Assembly: GCA_019163175.1 (NCBI GenBank)
Contig: JAFLKN010000017.1
Location: forward strand, 1-64,000
DNA length: 64,000 bases
Direction: 5' to 3'
Origin: Prolixibacteraceae bacterium
GTDB lineage: Bacteria; Bacteroidota; Bacteroidia; Bacteroidales; Prolixibacteraceae
In this document: positions 35,431 to 42,646 of the stretch, in pieces
Numbering within the stretch: the first letter of the stretch is position 1
Layout: every line of letters starts with the position of its first letter
The notes under the pieces: model-generated
Told to the model about the DNA's origin: nothing
Seen by the model: the letters and a program-made list of their open reading frames with translations, nothing else
Databases searched by the model: none
Program-made: the position numbers and the translations under genes

Positions 35431-36894
35431 CTAACCCAATACCCAGGTGTCTTTCGAACCTCCGCCCTGTGAGGAATTTACAATCAGGTTTCCACGTTTC
35501 AGAGCCACACGGGTCAGTCCGCCTTTCAGGATATATTCGGTATCTTTTCCCATCAGGCAGAAGGTGCGCAAGTCGATGTGGCGCGGCTCAAATTCCTTGG
35601 TTTCTTCGATAAAAGTGGCATGTACCGAAAGGCTCATAATGGGCTGGGCAATGTATTTTCGCGGATTCGATTTAATCCGGACTTTCACTTCTTCAATTTG
35701 CTCTTTGGTCAAAGTTGTGCCAATGGTGATTCCGTAGCCACCCGATTCGTCAACCGGTTTCACCACCAGCTTGTCGATATTCTCGAGTACATAGTTGACC
35801 TCCGATTCCTTTTCGCAGTGATAGGTTTTTACATTGTTCAGGATGGGTTCTTCGTTGAGGTAATATTTAATGATATCCGGAACGTAGTGATATACCGCTT
35901 TATCGTCGGCAACACCGGTTCCGGGAGCATTGGCAAGGGTTACATTTCCGGCGCGGTAAGCATTCATGAGGCCGGGAACTCCGAGCATCGAATCTTTCCG
36001 GAATACCAACGGATCAATAAATTCATCGTCAACCCGGCGGTAAATCACATCTACCCGAATTGGCCCGTGAATGGTTTTCATGTACACGAAGTTTTTGTCG
36101 ACAAACAGATCGCGACCCTCAACCAGCGGAACGCCCATTTTTTGCGCCAGAAAGGAGTGCTCGAAATAGGCAGAATTGTACATGCCGGGTGTAACAACCA
36201 CCACTGTCGGAACATCAATATTTTTTGGCTTAACTGTTTTCAGAATCTCCAGCAATTGCTCCGGATATTGATACACCGTTTTTGTTTTGAGCTTATCAAA
36301 CAAATCGAACAGCGACTTTTTCAAAGCCAGCCGATTCGATAAGACGTAACTAACTCCTGAAGGGCATCTCAGGTTGTCTTCCAATATATAGTATTGTCCG
36401 TCAGTATGTTTAATTAAGTCGGTTCCTGAAATGTGGGTGTAAATTTTACCTTCCGGCGTGAAATCGACCATTTCTTTCAGGTAATTTTTCGATGAAAAAA
36501 TCAGGTCGGCAGGCACCACCTTATCTTTCAGGATCAATTTCCGGTGATAAATATCGTCGAGAAAGAGGTTGATGGCTCTGTTCCGCTGAATCACACCTTT
36601 TTCAAGCTGCATCCACTCATCGTTTGGAATAATCCGTGGAAACAGATCGAAAGGAAATATCCGCTCATCGGGTTTTTTGTCATCGGAATAAACAGCAAAA
36701 GTGATTCCCTGGTTAAAGAATGCCGTTTTCACCTCGTTGTTGATCCGCTCATAATCTGAAAGACTCAGCTGATTAAAGCGTTCCACGATGCTTTGGTAAT
36801 GCTCCTTCGGTTCTTTGGTCTCCTTGAAAACTTCATCGTAGTGGGAGTTGGTCAAACTGTATGAATCCAATATCCCCTTCTCCGCCTGTTTCAT
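35431..36894 (-). CDS. Circularly permuted ATP-grasp type 2 protein
   Basis: A 487-residue COG2308-type enzyme. Conserved blocks are FPFDLFPRIIP near residue 82, a D-[IL]-[YH]-x-x-[KR] segment at 113, DLIKHTDGQYYILEDNLRCPSGVSYVLSNR (residues 156-186), RVDVIYRRVDDEFIDPL, VGVPGLMNAYRAGNVTLANAPGTGVADDKAVYHYVP and, at the C-terminus, VKPVDESGGYG with the Arg-rich DLRTFCL. Such enzymes are predicted to form amide or peptide bonds through acyl-phosphate intermediates using ATP. It heads the minus-strand operon with alpha-E, transglutaminase and Anbu genes. The substrate is unknown. Confidence 0.94.
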   Translation of the reverse strand: MKQAEKGILDSYSLTNSHYDEVFKETKEPKEHYQSIVERFNQLSLSDYERINNEVKTAFFNQGITFAVYSDDKKPDERIFPFDLFPRIIPNDEWMQLEKGVIQRNRAINLFLDDIYHRKLILKDKVVPADLIFSSKNYLKEMVDFTPEGKIYTHISGTDLIKHTDGQYYILEDNLRCPSGVSYVLSNRLALKKSLFDLFDKLKTKTVYQYPEQLLEILKTVKPKNIDVPTVVVVTPGMYNSAYFEHSFLAQKMGVPLVEGRDLFVDKNFVYMKTIHGPIRVDVIYRRVDDEFIDPLVFRKDSMLGVPGLMNAYRAGNVTLANAPGTGVADDKAVYHYVPDIIKYYLNEEPILNNVKTYHCEKESEVNYVLENIDKLVVKPVDESGGYGITIGTTLTKEQIEEVKVRIKSNPRKYIAQPIMSLSVHATFIEETKEFEPRHIDLRTFCLMGKDTEYILKGGLTRVALKRGNLIVNSSQGGGSKDTWVLG

Positions 36895-37455
36895 ATCCTT
36901 TGGTTTTTATTTATTACAGTTTTATCGTCAAAGATTCAGTAGATCTTAAAATTGAATCTCATATTGACACGAATATAGCAAAATAACAATCAAAAAGACA
37001 GAATAGTTTACCGGATAATGTAAAAATAACACAAAGTACAGTTTGGGTTAATGTAAAAGGGAGTATGGTGATTGGTGTACCCTGCTGAATAGGAAGCTGG
37101 ACGAAAATCCACAATTTGCGGCAATTTCGTTGATTGGTAAAGCGGAAAAATCCTGATGAAGTGAGCAGCTTTTTCGAGCCGAAGCCGGATGACGTCTTGT
37201 TTGGGTGTTACCAGCAGTGCCTCCGAAAAGATTTTCCGGAAATGAAAGGGGGTATAATTGGCTACAGCAGCCAGGGTTTCGAGCGAAACATCGCCGGTCA
37301 GTATACCGATATCGAAAACTGAAGCCTTAAAAATCCCATTAATTTTTAATCAATTTTAGACCGATCGCGGGTCCCTAATTCTCAGGCTTGGGCGTAAAGA
37401 TGCCCACCGAAAACCACTGCTGCCGAACTTGACGACGTGCTGATGTTGCCGGTAG
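36895..37455. other. Gene-poor 560-bp stretch, possible decayed sequence
   Basis: The left part should carry the promoter for the ATP-grasp operon; TTATTTTG on the minus strand at 36979-36986 is a one-mismatch -7 box. A 62-codon + frame at 37134-37322 shows no recognisable domain and no ribosome-binding context, and frames around it are broken by stops. This may be a remnant of a gene lost when the AT-rich pair next door arrived. Confidence 0.4.
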
Positions 37456-38238
37456 TTATTTTTTTATTTTTTCTTTGAGTTGTTCTAACTTTTTCTTTGC
37501 TTCTTCAATTTTCTCTTTCTTTCTTAATTCATCAAGTTTTTCATCCAAGATAATTTCAATTCCTACCCTAAGCGTGTCAAAATGAGCCAAACAGGTTTGT
37601 TCATCTAATTCATGGATGCCAAGACTTAAAATGGAGTACATTGATTTATTTTCAACTAAAAATGTAGGCAAATATTCACTCAATAAATCTATTTTATCTT
37701 CCATTCTTGCTTTTTGAAAATCACCATTAGAAATAACGCCATCTGATTCTGCTTGACTAAACGCTTCCGAAATTAAACTTTCAAAAATACGACGTAGATA
37801 TACAAACGAACCAATACCAACTCCATTTGCTGCTAAACCAATTGCTTTTGTAAACTCTTTTAACTTGTTATCTGATAAAAGTTTTTTGTATTGTTTAACT
37901 TCATTGATGTGAAAGTCAGCGACTGAAGGAAATTGTCCAATTTTAACCAATATGCTCTTTTCTGGAATCCATAAAATAAAATACCTAAACTCATCTCCAT
38001 ACCTTTTGCATTTTATCCTCAATTCAGCATGTCCACCTTCATTAAAATAATCTCGGTGATAGTGACTTAGTGATCTAGATATTTGAAATGTGGATTGTAT
38101 CTTTTTCCAAGGATTGTATCCTTCAAATGTATTATCTAAATCATCAATCTTTATAAATTCGTTCCATTCTTCTTCTTTGATTGTGATTGCATTATATATA
38201 GGAGTATCAAAGAAAAATTTTTCGACTGTAAAATCCAT
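37456..38238 (-). CDS. Conserved hypothetical protein of an AT-rich accessory pair
   Basis: A 260-residue soluble protein without signal peptide. Residues 1-130 are mixed alpha/beta with no motif I can name. From about 140 it becomes helical: an IG..GVGIGSFVYLRRIFE segment, then EDKIDLLSEYLPTFLVENKSMYSILSLGIHELDEQTCLAHF. The last 40 residues are a Lys/Glu coiled coil. I have the impression that the middle segment recurs in widespread hypothetical proteins, but I cannot name the family. Codon use is clearly AT-richer than in the flanking genes. It lies 26 nt after the 38265-39080 gene, so the two form an operon. Confidence 0.7.
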   Translation of the reverse strand: MDFTVEKFFFDTPIYNAITIKEEEWNEFIKIDDLDNTFEGYNPWKKIQSTFQISRSLSHYHRDYFNEGGHAELRIKCKRYGDEFRYFILWIPEKSILVKIGQFPSVADFHINEVKQYKKLLSDNKLKEFTKAIGLAANGVGIGSFVYLRRIFESLISEAFSQAESDGVISNGDFQKARMEDKIDLLSEYLPTFLVENKSMYSILSLGIHELDEQTCLAHFDTLRVGIEIILDEKLDELRKKEKIEEAKKKLEQLKEKIKK

Positions 38239-38264
38239 ATTAGTAAGATTACTTTTGTTTTTGC

Positions 38265-39080
38265 CTATTTTAGTTTGTTGATGATGTTTTTTATAATTAA
38301 GTCATCAAAATCGTTTTCTCCCGCTATATTTTGCAATAGAGTTTTTAAATATTTCAATTTTTTATCCGAGTCAAATGAAATATATCTTCTATGGCTTTTA
38401 GGAGTTGAGTTAAAATACTTCTCTATTGTTTCCAAAAAATATCTTTCTAAGTCAATATTTTCAATAATATATTTATCAATTTCAGATACAAAATCTTGTG
38501 TTCCTTTAATTAGTGATGCCGTTTCTTTAAATGTGAAGTCGCCACCAGATTCCCATGTCTTTTTTAATTGTATTATTTCAAGTCCAGCAAATCTGCCTTT
38601 TAATTCATCTGCTTTCTCAACTAAGCAATTAAGACTTGATTCTCTAATTTCATTATCAATATCATAATGAAATGTGTAATTTCTCCACGTAATTAAAACT
38701 TCCATTAATGCTATTAAGATAGGATCAACATCAATTTCATCAGCGATAAAGATTGTTTTTTTATAAACAGATTGACCTGCTCTTGAAAATAGAATTGTAA
38801 ATTGTTCAGATTCCAATAATTTTGGTTTCCTATTTAATTCAGTCATAAACATTTCTAAAGACTCAACCGCCCAAGCAAGAAACGATTTTAAGATGAATAC
38901 TCGTGATCGTTCAGCTGAGCGTTTATAATCTCTTGGATTCCAAGATGTATTAAAGCTTTCGGGTTTTACCGTTATCTGTCCAGATTGAATACCATCTATA
39001 CCAACAAGAGCTGTAATTAATAAATGATTTGCTTGTCCAAACCTTTTCTTAAATTCCTTTTTTGCAGGAGATATTTTCAT
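38265..39080 (-). CDS. Hypothetical protein with HEPN-like RX4H motif
   Basis: The start at ATG 39080 (MKISPAKKEFKKRF) avoids overlap with the adjacent tRNA-like element that a start at 39107 would need. The product is 271 residues, mostly helical. The sequence WRNYTFHYD (Arg133 to His138) is an R-N-x-x-x-H arrangement, the signature of HEPN-type ribonuclease domains, and it sits at the end of a long helix as in that fold. The rest is unrecognised. AT-rich composition and position next to a tRNA-like sequence suggest horizontal acquisition. A defence or toxin role is possible but is only inferred from one motif. Confidence 0.6.
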   Translation of the reverse strand: MKISPAKKEFKKRFGQANHLLITALVGIDGIQSGQITVKPESFNTSWNPRDYKRSAERSRVFILKSFLAWAVESLEMFMTELNRKPKLLESEQFTILFSRAGQSVYKKTIFIADEIDVDPILIALMEVLITWRNYTFHYDIDNEIRESSLNCLVEKADELKGRFAGLEIIQLKKTWESGGDFTFKETASLIKGTQDFVSEIDKYIIENIDLERYFLETIEKYFNSTPKSHRRYISFDSDKKLKYLKTLLQNIAGENDFDDLIIKNIINKLK

Positions 39081-39095
39081 TTTTTTTCTTAATAG

Positions 39096-39180
39096 TGCAT
39101 CTGGCAAGAGTCGAACTTGCTCTCTTCCTTTAAAAGGACTATTTAGGTCTTAAAGGGAAGCGCCCCCCGGCTACAGATAC
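39096..39180 (-). tRNA. tRNA-like element, atypical or degenerate (Leu-class length)
   Basis: Reading the minus strand, a 7-bp acceptor stem (39174-39180 with 39097-39103, one G-U) closes an 85-nt sequence. It has a 5-bp T arm whose loop TTCGACT fits the TTCRANY consensus (39104-39120), and discriminator A. The total length fits a class II tRNA such as Leu. However the D arm is not canonical (GCC, then a run of G), and the centre folds as one long hairpin of about 12 bp with a bulge rather than an anticodon arm plus variable arm. No anticodon can be assigned. It may be a decayed tRNA, an integration-site remnant or a tRNA-mimicking RNA. Confidence 0.4.
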
Positions 39181-39439
39181 TTTATATATTTACCGTCAAC
39201 TAGTGAATAGCGGAAAATTTACCATACTCTTTCGAAGCTTTGGTTGTTGTGAAATCCAATTCCTCTATCCGTTTAGTCTTGTTTTCAAAGTTTTAAAAAT
39301 AGGGACTTATGTTTATAAAACAAAACTATTTGAAGTTTATTTTCCAATCATTTTTGGAGTTAATACGCTTTGAACCAAATTGTCTGGAGGACCAATGATT
39401 TCCCGCTCTGCCCGGGGTTTGATTGGTGATTACTGCTTT

Positions 39440-39835
39440 TCAGAAATGCTCTCCCGAAACATAGACCCAAAGGTGGTTTTCGCGTTCGAAGCGCGATTTT
39501 TCGTGTATTTGCTGAGGTTTTCCGTTTTCGAGGTAAAGTGCTTTGAATTCTACGTAGCCAATTTCATCTTCGGGGCCACCGGCTTCGGTTTGCAGAATGC
39601 TCAATCCCATCCAGGTCATCGATTTGGCCCATTTTTCGATGCTCTTGCGTTCTTTTATTGGCCGGGTTTTTACCGAATGGCTGCGCATCAGGTAATCGGC
39701 GTTGGCAAAGGTAAAAGCCGTATAGCGCGAACGCATGAGTTGCTCTGCCGTTTCGGCCACTTTCTTTCCGGAGATGATCGGCTCGCAGCAATCGGGGTAG
39801 GAGAGCCCCGTTCCGCATGGGCATTGGGTTTGCAT
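39440..39835 (-). CDS. YchJ-like protein with SEC-C zinc motif
   Basis: ATG 39835 gives MQTQCPCGTGLSYPDCCEP, so the zinc-binding C-x-C-x8-C-C SEC-C motif sits at the extreme N-terminus as in YchJ/UPF0225 proteins (131 residues). The upstream frame from 39868 is non-homologous. LMRSRYTAFTFANADYLMRSH is the second conserved block, and the rest forms the NTF2-like domain (WMGLSILQTEAGGPEDEIGYVEFKA). It is probably cytoplasmic; the molecular role is unknown. The gap 39181-39439 to the right of the tRNA-like element holds nothing I recognise. Confidence 0.9.
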   Translation of the reverse strand: MQTQCPCGTGLSYPDCCEPIISGKKVAETAEQLMRSRYTAFTFANADYLMRSHSVKTRPIKERKSIEKWAKSMTWMGLSILQTEAGGPEDEIGYVEFKALYLENGKPQQIHEKSRFERENHLWVYVSGEHF

Positions 39836-39857
39836 GGTGTTTTTATTTAGCGTACAT

Positions 39858-40009
39858 GGCTGTCTCAAAAGTCATTGATCCCGTCATCCTGAACGTTCGA
39901 CTGAGCTCACGTCGAAGGCTTGTTTCAGGATCCCAACGCATTGTATATCAGATCCCGAAATAAATTCGGGATGACCAGATTCGCAAGCATTTTGACTTTT
40001 GAAACAGCC
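39858..40009. repeat. MITE-like inverted-repeat element, 152 bp
   Basis: Terminal 17-bp inverted repeats with one mismatch (39858-39874 and 39993-40009, GGCTGT...ACAGCC). Inside lie a TTCGAC...GTCGAA palindrome around 39896-39916 and a CCCGAA...TTCGGG hairpin near 39954-39970. Short ORFs within are repeat artefacts. It sits between the YchJ-like gene and rlmF. Confidence 0.75.
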
Positions 40010-40025
40010 TATTAAAATGAAGTGC

Positions 40026-40997
40026 TCACAATACTTTCCATCGTGTATTCTTCCATTGGTTTTGTTCTTCACTGTTCAGAAAAGTCCAGACCACCATTCG
40101 GCTGATTTTGTTTCCCTGTCCCATCGGGATGGTTTCAACCCCAAAAGCCTCTACCTCTTCAAGGGTGCGGTAAACACTTTTTAGGTTCGATTCCTTCGAA
40201 ATCAAAGTTGAAAAGCAGAAACAGTTTGCCGCGAATTTCTTGCTTTGAAAAATCATGTTCCTAACAAATTTTTCTTCGCCGCCATCGCACCACAATTCGT
40301 GGTTTTGTCCGCCAAAATTCAGGGCGTCCTCCGCTTTTTTATCGAGCTTCAGGTGGTGAATCTTCCGGAGTGAGCCGGCCAGCGCCTCTTTTTCCGAAGC
40401 ATGAAACGGCGGATTGCAGATCGACAAATCAATCATTTCGTCTTTCCGGATAATTCCGTAGAAATAGTCTTTCGGATTGGTTTGCAGTTTACAGCTTACC
40501 TTTCCCTGCAGCGTTTCATTGGAGGCAATAATGCGGTTTGCCGATTCAATCGCCACCGGATCGATGTCGGAGCCAATAAACGACCAGCCGTATTCGGTAG
40601 TTCCGATGATGGGGTAGATGCAACTTGCGCCAAGACCAATGTCGAAGCATTTGATGGCCTCGCCCGTCGGAATTTTTCCGTAGTTATTGCGGCACAGAAA
40701 ATCGGCGATGTGGTGAATGTAATCGGCTCTTCCGGGAATGGGCGGACACAAATAACCCGCAGGAATATCCCAGTTGGCAATGCCGTAATGGAAATTCAGA
40801 ATGGCTTTGTTCAGCGCTTTTACTGCTTCAGGATCGGCAAAATCGACCGACTCGTCGCCATAAAGGTTGGGTTTTACAAAGGCGGCCAGTTCCGGAGATC
40901 GCCCGATGAGTTGTTTAAAATCGTATCGTTCGCGGTTTTTGTTTCGTGGGTGCAGTTTCGGTTTCTCGGCCGGATGTTCTTTCTTTTTCTGAAGCAT
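40026..40997 (-). CDS. rlmF: 23S rRNA (adenine-1618-N6) methyltransferase
   Basis: A 323-residue SAM-dependent methyltransferase that modifies A1618 of 23S rRNA. HPRNKNRERYDF near the start, LNFHYGIANWDIPAGYLCPPIPGRADYIH (residues 68-96), FDIGLGASCIYPIIG for SAM binding, and the catalytic NPPF motif in DLSICNPPFHAS (near residue 195) are RlmF signatures. FGGQNHELWCDGGEEKFV follows. Length is slightly above the E. coli enzyme. It appears to be a single gene facing away from the repeat element. Confidence 0.95.
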   Translation of the reverse strand: MLQKKKEHPAEKPKLHPRNKNRERYDFKQLIGRSPELAAFVKPNLYGDESVDFADPEAVKALNKAILNFHYGIANWDIPAGYLCPPIPGRADYIHHIADFLCRNNYGKIPTGEAIKCFDIGLGASCIYPIIGTTEYGWSFIGSDIDPVAIESANRIIASNETLQGKVSCKLQTNPKDYFYGIIRKDEMIDLSICNPPFHASEKEALAGSLRKIHHLKLDKKAEDALNFGGQNHELWCDGGEEKFVRNMIFQSKKFAANCFCFSTLISKESNLKSVYRTLEEVEAFGVETIPMGQGNKISRMVVWTFLNSEEQNQWKNTRWKVL

Positions 40998-41095
40998 GGG
41001 AATTCTGTCTCTGGGTTTGAAGGTGCAAATTTAGAATATAAACAACAGAAAGCAGTAATCACCCGAATTTGATTGTGTTTATCGGATGCTCTCGC

Positions 41096-41689
41096 TCATG
41101 CAGGCAGCTGTATATTTTGTCTTAATGAGAGAAAAAGATAGGCCAAACCTCCTAAGACTGAAACTACAATCAGGTGAACAATTAATGTAATCATCCAGTT
41201 GAATTTGTTGTATTTGGCAATCCCAACCATTAATATACGGAAGCCCAGAAACCACAGAAAAAGATTGGTGAGCGGATTTTGGTGGGTAATAATTTCCACA
41301 TTATTTCTTATCATCCCAACGATGATAAAGGGAATAGTTAAAAAGGCACCTAAAATATTTGGCAAAAAGGAGTAGACAAGTAGGGTTCTTACCTCAATAA
41401 GACTTGCCGTTCCTTTAAATCCATTGCAAATTTTCCAATAAAAATAGCCTATGCCATAAACAATTGGGAAAAATATAAATGGACTACCTGCCAGAAAAAA
41501 AATCAGTTCATCAGAACCTTTGGAACTAGTTATTGAGCCTGCTAAATATTTGGGAAGTATTCCGACGATTGCTCCAAAAGTAATAATTAGATATTGAGTG
41601 ATTTGGCTGGGCCGTTCATCGTTTAGCTCATCAAGTGTTTTTGATGGAAAAACAATAAGTTTAAGGTAGTTGATCATGGATGCCTGCAT
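41096..41689 (-). CDS. Yip1-domain membrane protein
   Basis: A 197-residue polytopic protein with five hydrophobic segments (about residues 32-52, 63-85, 100-125, 140-160 and 165-190). It opens with YLKLIVFPSKTLDEL, the P-x-x-T-x-x-x-L start typical of bacterial YIP1 family proteins, before the first helix. MINYLK at 41677 is an alternative start. Function of bacterial YIP1 proteins is poorly known. It has no obvious operon partner; rlmF begins about 100 nt further along. Confidence 0.7.
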   Translation of the reverse strand: MQASMINYLKLIVFPSKTLDELNDERPSQITQYLIITFGAIVGILPKYLAGSITSSKGSDELIFFLAGSPFIFFPIVYGIGYFYWKICNGFKGTASLIEVRTLLVYSFLPNILGAFLTIPFIIVGMIRNNVEIITHQNPLTNLFLWFLGFRILMVGIAKYNKFNWMITLIVHLIVVSVLGGLAYLFLSLRQNIQLPA

Positions 41690-41769
41690 TTGAGTTTGGG
41701 ATAATGCAAGTTAAAACATAATTATTTCAAAACAAATAGTTATGGAGTGAATGTTTTGCCGTGAAATTA

Positions 41770-41927
41770 GAGACTGTTTAGATTTCATGTTTTTGATTTT
41801 TCGGTTCACCCCAAACCCTGAAGGGAGTCCGAAAAATCCCAGTCTGACATCTGGCAGGAAAAATCACCCTTCAGGGGTGGGGTAAATTTTTGATTTTTAT
41901 GCGCCATTTCAAATTTTAAACAGTTTC
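41770..41927. repeat. Second inverted-repeat element, 158 bp
   Basis: Imperfect terminal arms GAGACTGTTTA (41770-41780) and AAACAGTTTC (41918-41927) continue inward through matching T-rich blocks to CACCCC..CCTGAAGGG (about 41807-41825) and CCCTTCAGGGGTGGGG (41867-41882). It occupies the gap between the CAP-domain and Yip1 genes. It is not the same sequence as the 39858 element. Confidence 0.7.
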
Positions 41928-41932
41928 TTACT

Positions 41933-42613
41933 TTACTTATTCCGGTAATCGCCGGCATAGTCGATGGCGCACATCGACAGGTAGCTGGGGTGGTTTCCGT
42001 TGGCGACTCCGGCAAAACGAAAACAGGGATTCAGGATGTTTTTGCGGTGTGCGCGGGATGAAACTCCATCATCGATCAAGAGGGCAATCACGATTTGCCG
42101 CGCTTCGAAACTTCCGTAGGTAATGTCCTCGGCCGAGCAAATGTCCCAGCTGCCATATTTTTCGATGCGTTTTTGAGGAGCCATTCCATTTCGGGTGATG
42201 TGTCCGATTCCACCATGCTTTTGCTGGTCGGCAACCAGGTCTCTGGCAGCTTTTGCCAGTCCTTCAGCCGGCTTCACGATGGACATCGGTGCGGTTTTAT
42301 GCAGCACCTGAATACATTCATCCAACGGGAGTATACCTTCCTGCGATTTCACCGGATCCTGTCCCGGATAGGTGTACAACTTTCCGGAATAGGCGGTACG
42401 AAGTTCTTCCAGGTAATCGTCGGCGTATTGTTTCGGATTGCTTCTCACTTTATTGAGTTCGTGAATGACCTGTTGTTCAAGCAGGTTCATATAGGCCGCA
42501 TCTTTTGCCGTATTCAGCTCAATAGGCCACTCTTTTTCTTCCGGAAAGATTGGTCCTTCCGGTGAATTGAATCCTGAGAAAAGCAGAAACAGACTGATAA
42601 ATAGATAGCGCAT
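41933..42613 (-). CDS. CAP-domain (SCP/PR1-like) secreted protein
   Basis: ATG 42613 (MRYLFISLFLLFSGFNSPEG) gives a clean signal peptide and 226 residues; a start at 42640 adds nine basic residues and is also possible. The CAP domain follows: LLEQQVIHELNKVRSNPKQYADDYLEELR, L.KAARDLVADQQKHGGIGH (first metal-type His), SAEDITYG in place of the usual AENI, and SSRAHRKNILNPCFRFAGVA carrying the second His. Such bacterial proteins act outside the cytoplasm, and their activity is generally unknown. It lies 33 nt after the URO-D-like gene. Confidence 0.88.
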   Translation of the reverse strand: MRYLFISLFLLFSGFNSPEGPIFPEEKEWPIELNTAKDAAYMNLLEQQVIHELNKVRSNPKQYADDYLEELRTAYSGKLYTYPGQDPVKSQEGILPLDECIQVLHKTAPMSIVKPAEGLAKAARDLVADQQKHGGIGHITRNGMAPQKRIEKYGSWDICSAEDITYGSFEARQIVIALLIDDGVSSRAHRKNILNPCFRFAGVANGNHPSYLSMCAIDYAGDYRNK

Positions 42614-42646
42614 CCGGAAATTTGTTTTGTGTTTGGCCAAAGGTAT

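Noticed and set aside
37134-37322. 62-codon plus-strand ORF before the AT-rich pair
   Set aside because: No domain, no start context and broken flanking frames; kept only as a possible remnant in the region note.
39380-39850. 156-codon plus-strand ORF
   Set aside because: It lies opposite the YchJ-like gene, which has a clear zinc motif and conserved blocks; the plus frame has no recognisable content.
39858-40072. Short ORFs reading HPEFISGSD-like peptides
   Set aside because: Such peptides are translated artefacts of interspersed palindromic repeats in this phylum.
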